A stretch of DNA of 64,000 nucleotides from OMII01 sp947467385 (GCA_044360075.1 JBIKLA010000016.1:18855-82854); one strand, 5' to 3'. Counted from the stretch's first letter, positions 1 to 8,662 are shown. Translations and numbers: made by a program. The notes: generated by a model not told the origin, from the sequence alone.

Positions 1-720
1 GAATACAGACCCGGCGGAAGGCAGCGCCAGCGGCTGGCGCGCGCGGCGCTCTGCCAGATGCTCGCTACAGAGGCGCGAGATCTCGGAGCGTTCGCCGCGA
101 ATGAGCCCGAAAACTACTGAGGTGACTGTCATTCCGGGTGGAAGCCCTGAGGAGCGGTACGACCACGGGAGGACGTCGTGCTCCCAGACGCCGTGCGTTC
201 CGTCAGCAAGTACTCCGTACACGCGCACGACACGCTGGCCAATCTCGGAGCCGTGGGCACCAGCGTTCATAAACGCGGCCCCTCCGATCGATGCCGGGAT
301 GCCGGCAGCGAATTCAAGCCCAGACCAACCCTCGTCGGAGACCTTACGGGCAAACGACATGAGGGAAGCCGCGCCACCAACCTCGACTGTCCCATCTTCC
401 GCAAGCCACGTGACGGAACGAAAAGACGCCCCGAGCCGCAGCACCCAACCGTCGAGGCCCTCATCGGCGATAAGAAGGTTGCTGCCGTTTCCGAGCGCCC
501 GCACGTCCTGATCCATCCGGGCAAGGAGCGAAACCACTTTACCAAGCTCCTCCGCAGTGTCGACCGTCACGAGGGCACGAATCGCCCCGCCAACCGCCAG
601 AGTGGTTACACTTGAGGCAAGCACGTCACGCCGGGCACGCGCACCGACGATGGCCTCAACCAAAGGAAAGAGTCCCGCGTCGAAGCCATGCCTGTGCCTA
701 CTTGCCGGTTGCGCGCTCAT
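1..720 (-). CDS. murB: UDP-N-acetylmuramate dehydrogenase MurB (3' end cut by window)
   Basis: FAD enzyme that reduces UDP-GlcNAc-enolpyruvate to UDP-MurNAc in the cytoplasmic stage of peptidoglycan synthesis. I read 240 codons on the minus strand from an ATG at 720 to the window edge with no stop. Visible family motifs are VGGAI near residue 45, LGNGSNLLIADEG near 75, the flavin-binding GLEFAAGIPASIGGAAFMNAG near residues 135-155, the YRSS segment and RARQPLALPSAGSVF at the edge, which is the start of the C-terminal substrate-binding part. About 60 residues are missing compared with the usual length of about 300. The ATG lies 9 bases after the murC stop, so the two genes are translationally close. 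The identity is secure; only the end is unseen. Confidence 0.93.
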   Translation of the reverse strand, partial: MSAQPASRHRHGFDAGLFPLVEAIVGARARRDVLASSVTTLAVGGAIRALVTVDTAEELGKVVSLLARMDQDVRALGNGSNLLIADEGLDGWVLRLGASFRSVTWLAEDGTVEVGGAASLMSFARKVSDEGWSGLEFAAGIPASIGGAAFMNAGAHGSEIGQRVVRVYGVLADGTHGVWEHDVLPWSYRSSGLPPGMTVTSVVFGLIRGERSEISRLCSEHLAERRARQPLALPSAGSVF

Positions 721-728
721 GGTGCGGC

Positions 729-2165
729 CTATTGGTCCTGCGCCACGCGCAGCTCGGTGATCGTATCAGAGTTGACGGACATCGGCGCGCTGGGCGCTGA
801 AAGTGCCTCAAGAAACCTCTCCGGCATCTGGCCTACCGACCCCGCCCCGAGGCACACAAGCAGCGTTCCCGGCTCTAGGGTCGGGGCGATTTCGCCCGGC
901 GCATCCTCGATGTTGGCGATGAAGCGCACGTTGTCGTGGTCGAGCGACTTGCTCAGTATCTCGCCCGAAACCCCCTCCATCGGATTTTCGCTGGCGGCGT
1001 ATATATCGGTAAGGATCACTCGATCAGCATCGCGGAACGATGTCAGGTACTCCGGCCAGCACAGCTTAGTGCGCGTGTACCGATGCGGCTGGAAGAGCAC
1101 AACAATTTCAGAAACCGAGTCCCCCAGGCACTCGCGGCACGCCTTAAGCGTTGCGCGAATCTCGGTCGGATGGTGGCCGTAGTCAGTCATCACTGTCACA
1201 CCAGCGGACTCACCAACAATTTCAAGGCGGCGCTTTACGCCGCCGAAAGACGCCAGCGCCTTGCGGATGACCTCAACCGAGACTCCGAACTCTAGAGCAA
1301 CGCCGATTGCGCCTAGGCAGTTCTGCACCAGGTGGCGCCCCAGCATCGGGAGCTTAAATTGTCCCAGGTGCGCCCCGCGGTACACAACCCCGAACTCCAT
1401 GCCCTCGCGGTTGCCAGTGACGTTCACCGCCGTTAGGTCGGCGTCCGCGCTAAAGCCGTACGTGAGGATGCGGCGCTTGCACTCGCTGGCGAGCTGGCGC
1501 ACGGTTGGGTCGTCCACGCACAAAATAGCGAGCCCGTAGAACGGAACCGACTCAACGAACTTGCGGAAGGAGTCCTCAAGGTCCTGGCGCGAGCGGTACG
1601 CATTCATGTGCTCATCGTCGATATTGGTCACTACCGCCACAGTGGGCTTGAGAAGGAGGAAGCTCCTATCGCTCTCGTCCGTTTCCGCAACGAGGTAATC
1701 CCCCTTACCGAGCCGCCCGCCGGTGCCGAGCGACTTTACCTGGCCGCCGATTACAACGGTCGGATCGAGGTGCGCCGCATCGAGGATCACCCCGCACATG
1801 CTCGTGGTGGTGGTCTTGCCGTGTGAGCCCGCTACTCCGACTCCGTACTTGAGGCGCATAAGCTCGGCCAGCACCTCGGCACGCCGCACGACCGGGATCT
1901 TGCGCCGCTTCGCCTCGCGGATCTCGGGATTAGAGGACACGATTGCAGACGAGTAAACGACGAGCGAGGCGGACGCCGGCAGGTTGGTCGCCGCGTGGCC
2001 GAAATTCACTTTCGCCCCGAGCTTCTCAAGACGACGTGACACGTCAGAGGCCTTCAGGTCAGAGCCCGACACCTGAAAGCCCGAGGTCAGGAGGATCTCG
2101 GCCAGGCCCGACATGCCGGAGCCGCCGATGCCGATGAAGTGAAAATGGAGGCGGGGGTTGTACAT
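729..2165 (-). CDS. murC: UDP-N-acetylmuramate--L-alanine ligase MurC
   Basis: ATP-dependent ligase that adds L-Ala to UDP-MurNAc, the first amino acid of the peptidoglycan stem. The 478-residue protein has the N-terminal nucleotide-sugar motif GIGGSGMSGLAEIL (about residues 12-25), the ATP loop GSHGKTTTTSM (about 114-124), the central YGHHPTEI motif and a C-terminal FQPHRYTRT motif, all typical of Mur ligases. It sits immediately upstream of murB, the usual order in dcw-type clusters, although the rest of such a cluster lies outside the window. The ATG start has only a weak ribosome binding site. Its promoter must lie in the 215-bp gap shared with the divergent methyltransferase gene. Confidence 0.96.
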   Translation of the reverse strand: MYNPRLHFHFIGIGGSGMSGLAEILLTSGFQVSGSDLKASDVSRRLEKLGAKVNFGHAATNLPASASLVVYSSAIVSSNPEIREAKRRKIPVVRRAEVLAELMRLKYGVGVAGSHGKTTTTSMCGVILDAAHLDPTVVIGGQVKSLGTGGRLGKGDYLVAETDESDRSFLLLKPTVAVVTNIDDEHMNAYRSRQDLEDSFRKFVESVPFYGLAILCVDDPTVRQLASECKRRILTYGFSADADLTAVNVTGNREGMEFGVVYRGAHLGQFKLPMLGRHLVQNCLGAIGVALEFGVSVEVIRKALASFGGVKRRLEIVGESAGVTVMTDYGHHPTEIRATLKACRECLGDSVSEIVVLFQPHRYTRTKLCWPEYLTSFRDADRVILTDIYAASENPMEGVSGEILSKSLDHDNVRFIANIEDAPGEIAPTLEPGTLLVCLGAGSVGQMPERFLEALSAPSAPMSVNSDTITELRVAQDQ

Positions 2166-2380
2166 GGAGGCTCACTGCCAGGGGGCGCCAATGCCCCAAA
2201 CGCTACCCCAGAAGAGGTACCACAAGCGGCGCCAATCTGAAACGGCTGCCTGGGCAAAGATCCGGCTGTTCAATGGGATTCGGCTGCGCGCAGCACCGCA
2301 CCCGCCCGCCTGGGACCCGGCGGGTAGTCAAAGCCGCCCTTTGTTGGTATGACCAGTCAGCTATCGGAAAGGTATTAGGT

Positions 2381-3094
2381 ATGGCATCCGCAATGGATCT
2401 GCCGCTCGATGCGACCCCGCAAGAGCGCTATGTTTTTAAGCCCCTGTATGGCTCCAGCCACTATTGGGCCCTGGGGCACCTACGAGGTAGCGTGGCGGGC
2501 TCGCGCGTTCTCGATATCGGCGCGGGAGGGGGCGGAATTGGCCGCGCCATAAAGCCTGAGGGGCCTGCAGCGCTCGTAGCGGTCGAAATAGACCCGCGCG
2601 CCCAGATTGCCCTACGGGAGACCTACTCCGAGGTGCACGACAGCCTAGACGCCCTACGGGGAAGATCCTTCGACACTATTATACTGCTGGACGTACTGGA
2701 GCACATGTCCGATCCATTCTCCTTCCTCAAGGGTGTTCATGGAGTTTTGGCTCCTGGTGGCAGGATCCTCATCTCGGTGCCCAACGTTGCCCACTGGAGC
2801 GTGCGGCTTCCGCTGATGTTTCTGGGGCGCTTTGAGTACCGATCGCGCGGCATACTCGACCGTACCCACCTGCAGTTCTTCTCGCGCAGGCGCTTTCGGG
2901 AGATGTGCTCCTCAATGCCGGGGTGCTCGGTTCAGGAGCTTTCGGCGAGCATCGAGCCGGTGGAGCTTGTCCTGCCACAGTGGAGCGTTCAGAACCCGTT
3001 CTTTGCGCTTTTGGGAAAGGTCCGCGCCGCCGTTGCGCACGCCCTGCCGAGCCTGATGGGATACCAGCACCTGGCCGTGCTGAAGCGTCCCTAA
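2381..3094 (+). CDS. Class I SAM-dependent methyltransferase
   Basis: Predicted small-molecule or sugar methyltransferase of the Methyltransf_23/12 type, substrate unknown. The 237-residue protein has motif I VLDIGAGGGGIG (about residues 40-51), an acidic end of strand beta-2 (VEID) and the post-motif region ILLDVLEHMSDP, followed by LAPGGRILISVPN, the standard layout of this fold. I chose the ATG at 2381, preceded by GAAAGG, rather than the longer reading from 2273, whose extra N-terminus is low-complexity and unlike the family. It is divergent from murC and convergent with the next gene. Proteins of this type often modify lipids, quinones or cell-surface sugars; nothing here decides between them. 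Confidence 0.8.
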   Translation: MASAMDLPLDATPQERYVFKPLYGSSHYWALGHLRGSVAGSRVLDIGAGGGGIGRAIKPEGPAALVAVEIDPRAQIALRETYSEVHDSLDALRGRSFDTIILLDVLEHMSDPFSFLKGVHGVLAPGGRILISVPNVAHWSVRLPLMFLGRFEYRSRGILDRTHLQFFSRRRFREMCSSMPGCSVQELSASIEPVELVLPQWSVQNPFFALLGKVRAAVAHALPSLMGYQHLAVLKRP

Positions 3095-3132
3095 GCAGCG
3101 GACAGCGCGTCCGGAATCAGACTTCCTGCCAA

Positions 3133-3363
3133 TCAACGGCCGAGGCGCTGAAAGAGGTAAGCCACGACGCTCAGCACGACGCTGATCAGTAGCATCGAAG
3201 CGATCGGGGCGTACACGAAGGTGCCTCTGCCGTCGTAGGAGATGTCCCCAGGGAGCTTGCCGAACCAGGAGTAGGTCCACGGGTAGCGCTGTAGTACCGC
3301 CGCCACAAGGCCCAGAACGACAAGAAAAACACCTAACCCTATCAGAAGCTTGGGAATGCTCAT
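3133..3363 (-). CDS. DUF2905 small membrane protein
   Basis: Short protein of 76 residues with two predicted membrane helices (about residues 5-25 and 53-70) joined by a loop containing FGKLPGDI, the hallmark of the DUF2905 family. The function of the family is not known. Its length is normal for the family. The gene is convergent with the methyltransferase and divergent from tatA/B; a small inverted repeat (CGGAC/GTCCG, 3099-3113) in the 38-bp convergent gap may help end transcription. Confidence 0.85.
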   Translation of the reverse strand: MSIPKLLIGLGVFLVVLGLVAAVLQRYPWTYSWFGKLPGDISYDGRGTFVYAPIASMLLISVVLSVVAYLFQRLGR

Positions 3364-3446
3364 GTGACTGTCAGCCTATGCCGCTGTGCGGTTGCAAGCA
3401 GCACCCCTAAGCTGTCATTATTGCGGCATTCTTTCAACGAGTTGAT

Positions 3447-3809
3447 GTGAGCATTAGCCTGACCGAGATTATCGTGGTGTTCGTGGTAGCCCTACTCCTC
3501 TTTGGGCCGGAACAGCTGCCCGTTTTGGCGCGTGGCATCGGAAAGGTTGCCGGCGACCTCAAGCGAACCTCAAACTCCCTGCGGCGCGAGTTCTACAACT
3601 CCGTCTACACCCCCGCCGCCGAGATCAAGCGCGACATAACCGCCGAGGGGCACTCACTCAGGGCGCTTAAGGCCGAGGTTCTCTCGGCCCCCTCTGCGCG
3701 TACTGCAGCCCCCAAACCCAGCACCGCGGCCGAAGGTCCCGCCGCGGCGCCGAGCGCCGATGCGAACAGCTGCGAGCCCAGCCCACCGCCCCCCGCGGAG
3801 AAGCCATGA
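3447..3809 (+). CDS. Sec-independent translocase subunit, TatA/TatB type
   Basis: Membrane subunit of the twin-arginine translocase, which exports folded proteins. The 120-residue product starts with one transmembrane helix (about residues 4-20) followed by the FGPEQLP hinge and an amphipathic helix with GKVAGDLKR, as in TatA/TatB. The tail is long, Ala/Pro-rich and unstructured. The start is GTG (3447), which gives the correct short N-terminus. The stop overlaps the tatC start by four bases (ATGA), so they are cotranslated. Length and position directly before tatC suit TatB, but the FGP hinge also fits TatA; only one such gene is present here. Confidence 0.88.
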   Translation: MSISLTEIIVVFVVALLLFGPEQLPVLARGIGKVAGDLKRTSNSLRREFYNSVYTPAAEIKRDITAEGHSLRALKAEVLSAPSARTAAPKPSTAAEGPAAAPSADANSCEPSPPPPAEKP

Positions 3810-4636
3810 CCCAGCAAGTCGATGCCGATCAGTTCCGCATGAGCCTCATGGAGCACCTGCGCGAGCTTCGCAAGCGACTCTTCTACTCGGCGTCCGCCGT
3901 TGTCATCGGCGCCATAGCCGCCTACTCGTACGCTGGAATAATCTTCGGGATCCTGTGCAGGCCATTCTTTCTTGCGTTTCCGGCCAGCCCGCTGATTGGC
4001 ACGGCTCCCGCCGAGGCGTGGCTCCTCAAGATGAAGGTCTCTCTCTTCGCCGGAGCGATACTCACGTCGCCCATCCTCTTCTATCAGGTGTGGCGTTTCG
4101 TCGCGCCAGGCCTGCATGCGAGCGAGCGTCGCTACGTAGTGCCGTTCGTACTGTTGAGCACGATGCTCTTCGCCGTTGGCGGCTACTTTTGCTACGAGAT
4201 GGTGCTGCCGCTGTCGCTCTCATTTTTTCACGATGAGTTTCGGTCAATTGGGGTTACCCCCACCATCAAGATGGGCGACCACCTCTCGATGTCGGTAACT
4301 GCGATCCTCGCATTCGGCCTCGTGTTCGAGCTTCCGCTTCTTGCATTCTTCCTGGCACGCGCTGGAGTGATCGATCACTCATCGCTCATACGATACTATC
4401 GGCATGCGGTCGTCGCGATCTTCATCGTGGCGGCAGTCCTAACACCGCCCGATGTCGTAACGCAGCTGCTTATGGCTGGGCCGCTCATGGTGCTCTACGG
4501 CATTAGCATCGCCGTGGCGTTTTTCGCGGCTCGCAAAGGCAAAGAGGCTGTTGCCGATGCCACTTCGCAGCCGAAAATACAGCCCAACAGCCCTGCGTCC
4601 GGCCCGCAAACCGCACAGGTTACCGGCTCAAACTAG
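3806..4636 (+). CDS. tatC: Sec-independent protein translocase TatC
   Basis: Polytopic receptor of the twin-arginine translocase that recognises RR signal peptides. The 276-residue protein begins with a short cytoplasmic segment containing MEHLRELRKRLFYS, the conserved TatC N-terminal signature, and has six predicted membrane helices. The conserved segment around FYQVWRFVAPGLHASERR lies at about residues 92-110. The C-terminal 40 residues are polar and variable. It overlaps the preceding tatA/B gene by ATGA, forming a two-gene operon. Confidence 0.95.
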   Translation: MTQQVDADQFRMSLMEHLRELRKRLFYSASAVVIGAIAAYSYAGIIFGILCRPFFLAFPASPLIGTAPAEAWLLKMKVSLFAGAILTSPILFYQVWRFVAPGLHASERRYVVPFVLLSTMLFAVGGYFCYEMVLPLSLSFFHDEFRSIGVTPTIKMGDHLSMSVTAILAFGLVFELPLLAFFLARAGVIDHSSLIRYYRHAVVAIFIVAAVLTPPDVVTQLLMAGPLMVLYGISIAVAFFAARKGKEAVADATSQPKIQPNSPASGPQTAQVTGSN

Positions 4637-4746
4637 CAGACCGCCACCTACTCCCAGCCACTTACCCCCTTTCCCCTCCGAATGAGCTACCGCTCGTAAA
4701 GGAAAAGCCACTTTTGGCCGCTTACGCATCTTTAGGAGCGAGGAGC

Positions 4747-5751
4747 ATGGAGTTAGCACAAGATCAATTCAGCATGGGCGCGAAGGACACATCCTGGGAT
4801 CGGGCTCTAGATGCGGTGAGAACAACGCTGCACGTGCCAGCTGCGCTCTCGACGCTCATTCGAGGTGCTTGGGGAAACAACATCACGCCCAAGGATTTCT
4901 TTCGCCTCTTAGGCTATCCAGGCTCCAATTCAGCCTGCTTAGTGCGGGCTGCGGAATCAACACAAGAGTGCGAGCCCCTCACGTCCATCGACGTGGAGGG
5001 CGCCATTGAAAAGCTGGGCGTAAGGACTGCGGCCGTTACGGTGGCAGTCAGCTTTGTGTGCCAGAGCATGCTTGAGTCAGCGCCCCCCGAGAAGGTATGG
5101 CTCCCGGTCCTGAAGCGCCTCATGAGCGACGTGGAGATCGGCTATCACTTCGGCATGAGCGCTGAGCGGCTGGGCACCGAAGAGGGAATCCTTGTGGGTT
5201 TCTCGTATTGGGCCGGGCTCGCCGTGCTCCTAGGCCGACACCCGCGTGAGTTCGCCGAGCTGTTTAAGTCCGGGGACTTGAATGTCAGCAAGCAGCTCGT
5301 AACAGAGGCGTTCGGCTGCGAAGCGTACCAAGCTGGGTCCCTGGCGCTCCAGCAGCTCGGATTCGGCCCCGACGTCGCAACGGCTGCAGCAATAGCTGTT
5401 GGGGACCTGCGCACTGACCTCGTGCAGGTAAAGCCCGAGGTGGCGACCTGGCGGGCTGCGCGCCTTTGGATTAGTGCCCTGGGGCGAGGCGAGCTCTATC
5501 CAACCGACGAGTCGGCGCAGCAGGCTTTTCCTGAGCTCATTCCGCCGGTGCTCTATGAGCTTGGACGCAACGAGCTTCCGCTACACCTCTCCATGCTCTA
5601 CCAGCATATTAACCAAGTACGCGAAGTGCATTCAGCTTGGACCTGGCATCTTCCCAGAGCGACCTACGAAGAAACGGGACGGGAGGTGGCAAAAAATGGG
5701 ATGTCTCACGCCTACACCACGTCGCGCACGCAGACAGCAGTTGTACGCTAG
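4747..5751 (+). CDS. HDOD-like domain protein
   Basis: All-helical protein of about 334 residues. The N-terminal half (roughly residues 20-130) resembles an HDOD domain: a short helix around LHVPAALSTLI, then a segment ending in IDVEGAIEKLGV, the place where HDOD proteins have their AI-x-x-LG motif. HDOD proteins are non-enzymatic relatives of HD phosphohydrolases used in signalling and motility control. I chose ATG 4747, with AGGAG eight bases upstream (4734-4738), over the TTG-started longer frame. No catalytic HD pair is visible. It follows tatC after about 110 bases and probably has its own promoter. The assignment rests on weak pattern similarity, so it is tentative. Confidence 0.55.
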   Translation: MELAQDQFSMGAKDTSWDRALDAVRTTLHVPAALSTLIRGAWGNNITPKDFFRLLGYPGSNSACLVRAAESTQECEPLTSIDVEGAIEKLGVRTAAVTVAVSFVCQSMLESAPPEKVWLPVLKRLMSDVEIGYHFGMSAERLGTEEGILVGFSYWAGLAVLLGRHPREFAELFKSGDLNVSKQLVTEAFGCEAYQAGSLALQQLGFGPDVATAAAIAVGDLRTDLVQVKPEVATWRAARLWISALGRGELYPTDESAQQAFPELIPPVLYELGRNELPLHLSMLYQHINQVREVHSAWTWHLPRATYEETGREVAKNGMSHAYTTSRTQTAVVR

Positions 5752-5784
5752 CGCCGAATTTTTTTTCTTCCGCCGATGTTTCGT

Positions 5785-5817
5785 TTGACACCGTAGCCTT
5801 CGCGCCGTCATTATAAT
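5785..5817 (+). promoter_or_regulatory. Probable sigma-70 promoter of a small RNA
   Basis: A perfect TTGACA (5785-5790) lies upstream of a perfect TATAAT (5812-5817). The gap between them is 21 bases, longer than ideal; an overlapping CATTAT (5809-5814) gives a gap of 18. No ORF with a ribosome binding site starts just downstream; a strong terminator follows instead. Confidence 0.55.
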
Positions 5818-5823
5818 GTTAAG

Positions 5824-5953
5824 GCGACACGCGACGGGAACCGGCCATCGAATCCCTCCCCATGTACTTAGCTTCCCGAATGGCTGGTTATCGAAGGGTG
5901 ACGTCGACCGAAACTGGGGCACCTATCTGGAAACAGATAGGTGCTATTTTTTT
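5824..5953 (+). ncRNA. Candidate small RNA between the HDOD-like gene and lpxD
   Basis: A transcript of about 130 bases is predicted from the promoter at 5785-5817 to the intrinsic terminator ending at 5953. It contains no convincing ORF. A 10-bp helix can form between AACCGGCCAT (5839-5848) and ATGGCTGGTT (5880-5889), with one G-U pair. Its 31-base loop is pyrimidine-rich (TCCCTCCCC) and could present an anti-Shine-Dalgarno sequence, since CCUCCCC is complementary to ribosome binding sites. I do not recognise 6S, SRP RNA, tmRNA or RNase P RNA. The 5' end is inferred from the -10 box. Confidence 0.5.
5919..5953 (+). terminator. Intrinsic terminator
   Basis: Perfect 11-bp stem GCACCTATCTG (5919-5929) and CAGATAGGTGC (5934-5944) closed by a GAAA tetraloop and followed by TATTTTTTT (5945-5953). 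It is a textbook Rho-independent terminator on the plus strand and isolates lpxD from upstream transcription. Confidence 0.92.
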
Positions 5954-6010
5954 GCCCCCTTCCGCACCGAAAAAGCCGTTCTACGCGCAAAATCAGGCAA
6001 TTTAGAACGA

Positions 6011-6039
6011 TTTCCAGGCACGCCGATTTTGGCTACTAT
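6011..6039 (+). promoter_or_regulatory. Possible lpxD promoter giving a leaderless mRNA
   Basis: TTTCCA (6011-6016), a 17-base gap and TACTAT (6034-6039). The lpxD ATG follows only six bases after the -10 box and no Shine-Dalgarno sequence is present, so transcription would start at or next to the start codon. The nadA promoter at 53620 has the same arrangement. Confidence 0.4.
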
Positions 6040-6045
6040 AACTGG

Positions 6046-7077
6046 ATGCAAAGAAAGGCAGCCTCACTCTCGGTAAAGGAATTAGCGCAACGGGTGCAGG
6101 GCACGGTGCTCGGCGACAGCGCGCTCACGATCTCAGGTGTGTGCTCGCTCGATGCGGCCACAGCGGGCCACCTCTCGTTCATTCGGTCGAAATCCAGCGA
6201 GCATCTTATGCGAGAGCTTCTGCCATTGCCGGCTATAGCGCTCCTCGTGAGCAGAGAGATCGCCCCGCAATCCAAGCCGAAAACGGCGGCCACGATCATT
6301 GTGGTGCCCGACGCATACCTCGCCTTCGTTGATCTCCTACCGATCTTCGTCGAAGAAGATGTGCGCGCCCCCGGCATTCATCCGACCGCCGTCGTGGCCA
6401 GCGACGCCCGTATCGGCAAGGACGCAAGCATCGGTGCCTACTGCGTGATCGGCACAGGTGCCTCAATCGGTGACGCAGCCGTGCTCCACCCGCATGTTCG
6501 GGTCTACGACGGAGCCCAAATCGGCTCGCACGCGCAGCTTTTTAGCGGAGTGGTTGTTCGCGAAGAGTGCATCATCGGGGACCGCGTCACGATTCACGAC
6601 AATTCGGTGATCGGCGCAGACGGCTTTGGCTACATCCCCGATCCGAACGCCAAGGTCCGCAAGGTCCCGCAGATCGGCAACGTGGTGATCGGAGATGACG
6701 TCGAGATTGGTGCCAGCACATGTATCGACCGCGGAGCGATCGGCTCAACGAGGATCGGCCGGGGGACCAAGATCGACAATCTGGTCCAAATTGGGCACAA
6801 CACCGTGATTGGGGCGTTCTGCTTCGTGTGCGGAGGAACGGGCATAGCGGGCAGCTGCACAGTCGGCGATGGCGTTGTTATAGGCGGAGCGTGCGGAATT
6901 GCGGACCACTGCGAAATCGTTTCCGGAGTTCGGCTCGGCGGCTGGACGGGAGTAGTAACCTCCTTAACCGAGCCCGGCGACTATGCCGGCTTCCCCGCGA
7001 TGAAAGCCGGTGACTGGCGCAGGCAGCAGGTCAGGCTCTTGCGCTTGACCCGGGAAAAAGGCGTGGGGCGCGCGTAG
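6046..7077 (+). CDS. lpxD: UDP-3-O-acylglucosamine N-acyltransferase LpxD
   Basis: Adds the second acyl chain to UDP-3-O-acyl-glucosamine in lipid A synthesis, so the cell has an LPS-type outer membrane. The 343-residue protein has the N-terminal uridine-binding domain (about residues 1-100), then a left-handed beta helix built of hexapeptide repeats (many I-G-x-x-x-x units, residues 105-320), with the catalytic-type segment LVQIGHNTVIGAFC and the characteristic NSVIGADGFGY. The ATG at 6046 gives the normal family N-terminus. The longer frame from 5941 would read through the terminator hairpin and is rejected. The stop overlaps the next gene's GTG by one base (TAGTG). The usual neighbours lpxA, fabZ and bamA are not in the window. 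Confidence 0.95.
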   Translation: MQRKAASLSVKELAQRVQGTVLGDSALTISGVCSLDAATAGHLSFIRSKSSEHLMRELLPLPAIALLVSREIAPQSKPKTAATIIVVPDAYLAFVDLLPIFVEEDVRAPGIHPTAVVASDARIGKDASIGAYCVIGTGASIGDAAVLHPHVRVYDGAQIGSHAQLFSGVVVREECIIGDRVTIHDNSVIGADGFGYIPDPNAKVRKVPQIGNVVIGDDVEIGASTCIDRGAIGSTRIGRGTKIDNLVQIGHNTVIGAFCFVCGGTGIAGSCTVGDGVVIGGACGIADHCEIVSGVRLGGWTGVVTSLTEPGDYAGFPAMKAGDWRRQQVRLLRLTREKGVGRA

Positions 7078-8651
7078 TGCAGACGATTCGGATGGCTCGC
7101 ATTCAGTGCCTCCTACTTCCGCTCGGCCTTGTGACCCTCATGGGGTGCCAGGGCTCCGGTAGCGAGCCGCCTCCTTCCCGAGCAGTCGAGGTTCGCCTCT
7201 TTTACCCATCAGAGCTTCAGCCGATCCTCGAGCCTGCGGTTGCGCGATTTAACGCAGCGCCCATTTCCAAGGACGGAATGAGCGTGCGGGTTTCAGCGCT
7301 GCACGCTGACGGAGCTGCGGCCGGAGCTCGGGCAGCAAATGAGCCGCCAGAGATTCCTGTGATTTGGCTATCGTCATCCTCACTATCGCACGGGCCTTTC
7401 GCCTCGGGTTATCCCTCTTCCGGAATGAGCCTCGCAGAGTGCCGCTCGCTTGCAAGCTCAGACATCGGCGCGGCCTTTCGAGCCTCCGACGGCTTTCTCG
7501 TGGAGGAGCACGGGAGCGAGGCGCTCTTCGCCCAATTCGTCTCGCCCTCCTCCGAACCAGACCCGGCCAAGGTGCCCCTCATTTTCATGGGCCTGCCCGG
7601 GTCCTCGGCGTCCGGACTTGCGGCTTACCTCATGACTTGCAGCGCCGCCCTTAAGATCCGGCCACAATCGCTCAGCGCTCTGCAGGTGCAGGGCGAAACC
7701 GCCGCCATAGAAGCCAGTCAGGTGCGGTTCGCCCGCTACTTTCCCTCTGATCCCCAGATGCTCGCGTTCACCGCGTCGCTGCACGGAGGCCAGCCGGCCA
7801 TCGCCCTCACGACGGCGCAGCAGGTCAAGGCCCACAACACGCGCATGCCCGCAGCGCCCCTTACCTTCGTGCGGGCTGGCGTGCCAAGCTTTAGCCTCGA
7901 CTACCCCGTGTGCGCCGTTCGTCATGCAAAACTCTCCCCGGAATTATCCGAGGCGCAGCGCTCTGCCATGCAGGAGATCTTCGGCCCTGAGCTTCAGGCG
8001 CAGCTTGCAAAACAAGGCTTTGGACCCCCAAGCTCCGAGGGCTCGACAGAGGAGGCTGGCACAGCATTGGCGCTCCTCAACCTCTGGCCCTCCGCTCGTA
8101 AGCCCTCCTTGTCGGCCTTTGTTATCGACACCTCATCGAACGTCCCCCAGGAGATCCTCGCGCCGCTGGAGCGCGAGCTTCAGGCGTTCTCCTCACGGCC
8201 CGCAGTCGCCCGAGACTCACTAACCCTCATATCGACCTCAACGCGGCCGGAGCTTCTCGCTCCAGCATCCACGGACCACTCGCGCTTCAGGGAGGCGGTG
8301 AAGGCCCTTCCGAGCTCCGGCGCGCTTGCCCTGCGGGAGGGCATCGCGCTGGCGATGTCGCTGGTCACCGATGCCCCGCTCTCGCAGTACCGTGGAGTGA
8401 TAATCGCTGTCGTCACGGGCCAGGACACGGCCTCCGCCATCAGCGCTGCCTCGCTCGCGCAGCGCTCCCTCGCCGCGATATCGCGCCGGGGAACCTCCCT
8501 GTACATAGTCGGCATTACAGGCCCGGCTAGCCAACCGGGGCAACTCTCTTCTGCGGCGCAGCTCGCTGCCGATCTCGGTGGGACCTACGTCGAGACCTCG
8601 ATTCAGGGCATTCCGACGGCGCTGCGTGGCATCTTTCAGGAGATAGAGTAG
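7077..8651 (+). CDS. Lipoprotein with solute-binding-like and degenerate VWA-like parts
   Basis: Unknown function. The 524-residue product starts with a lipoprotein signal (LMGC, Cys24). Residues about 38-330 read like a periplasmic solute-binding fold (VEVRLFYPSELQPILEPAVARFN at the start, then alternating hydrophobic strands). Residues about 345-524 resemble a von Willebrand A domain: the strand with DTSSN stands where the MIDAS motif D-x-S-x-S is expected, and VVTGQD where the usual TDG lies, so the metal site looks impaired. This combination is seen in SBP_bac_11/VWA-type lipoproteins. The GTG start overlaps the lpxD stop, so the gene is probably cotranslated with lpxD; a link to envelope biogenesis is only an inference. 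Confidence 0.7.
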   Translation: MQTIRMARIQCLLLPLGLVTLMGCQGSGSEPPPSRAVEVRLFYPSELQPILEPAVARFNAAPISKDGMSVRVSALHADGAAAGARAANEPPEIPVIWLSSSSLSHGPFASGYPSSGMSLAECRSLASSDIGAAFRASDGFLVEEHGSEALFAQFVSPSSEPDPAKVPLIFMGLPGSSASGLAAYLMTCSAALKIRPQSLSALQVQGETAAIEASQVRFARYFPSDPQMLAFTASLHGGQPAIALTTAQQVKAHNTRMPAAPLTFVRAGVPSFSLDYPVCAVRHAKLSPELSEAQRSAMQEIFGPELQAQLAKQGFGPPSSEGSTEEAGTALALLNLWPSARKPSLSAFVIDTSSNVPQEILAPLERELQAFSSRPAVARDSLTLISTSTRPELLAPASTDHSRFREAVKALPSSGALALREGIALAMSLVTDAPLSQYRGVIIAVVTGQDTASAISAASLAQRSLAAISRRGTSLYIVGITGPASQPGQLSSAAQLAADLGGTYVETSIQGIPTALRGIFQEIE

Positions 8652-8662
8652 GATCTCGCCTG

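Noticed and set aside
5824..5953. 6S RNA, SRP RNA or tRNA
   Set aside because: The length and hairpin layout do not match 6S, no SRP loop (GGAA...GCA tetranucleotide pattern) is present, and no cloverleaf can be drawn.
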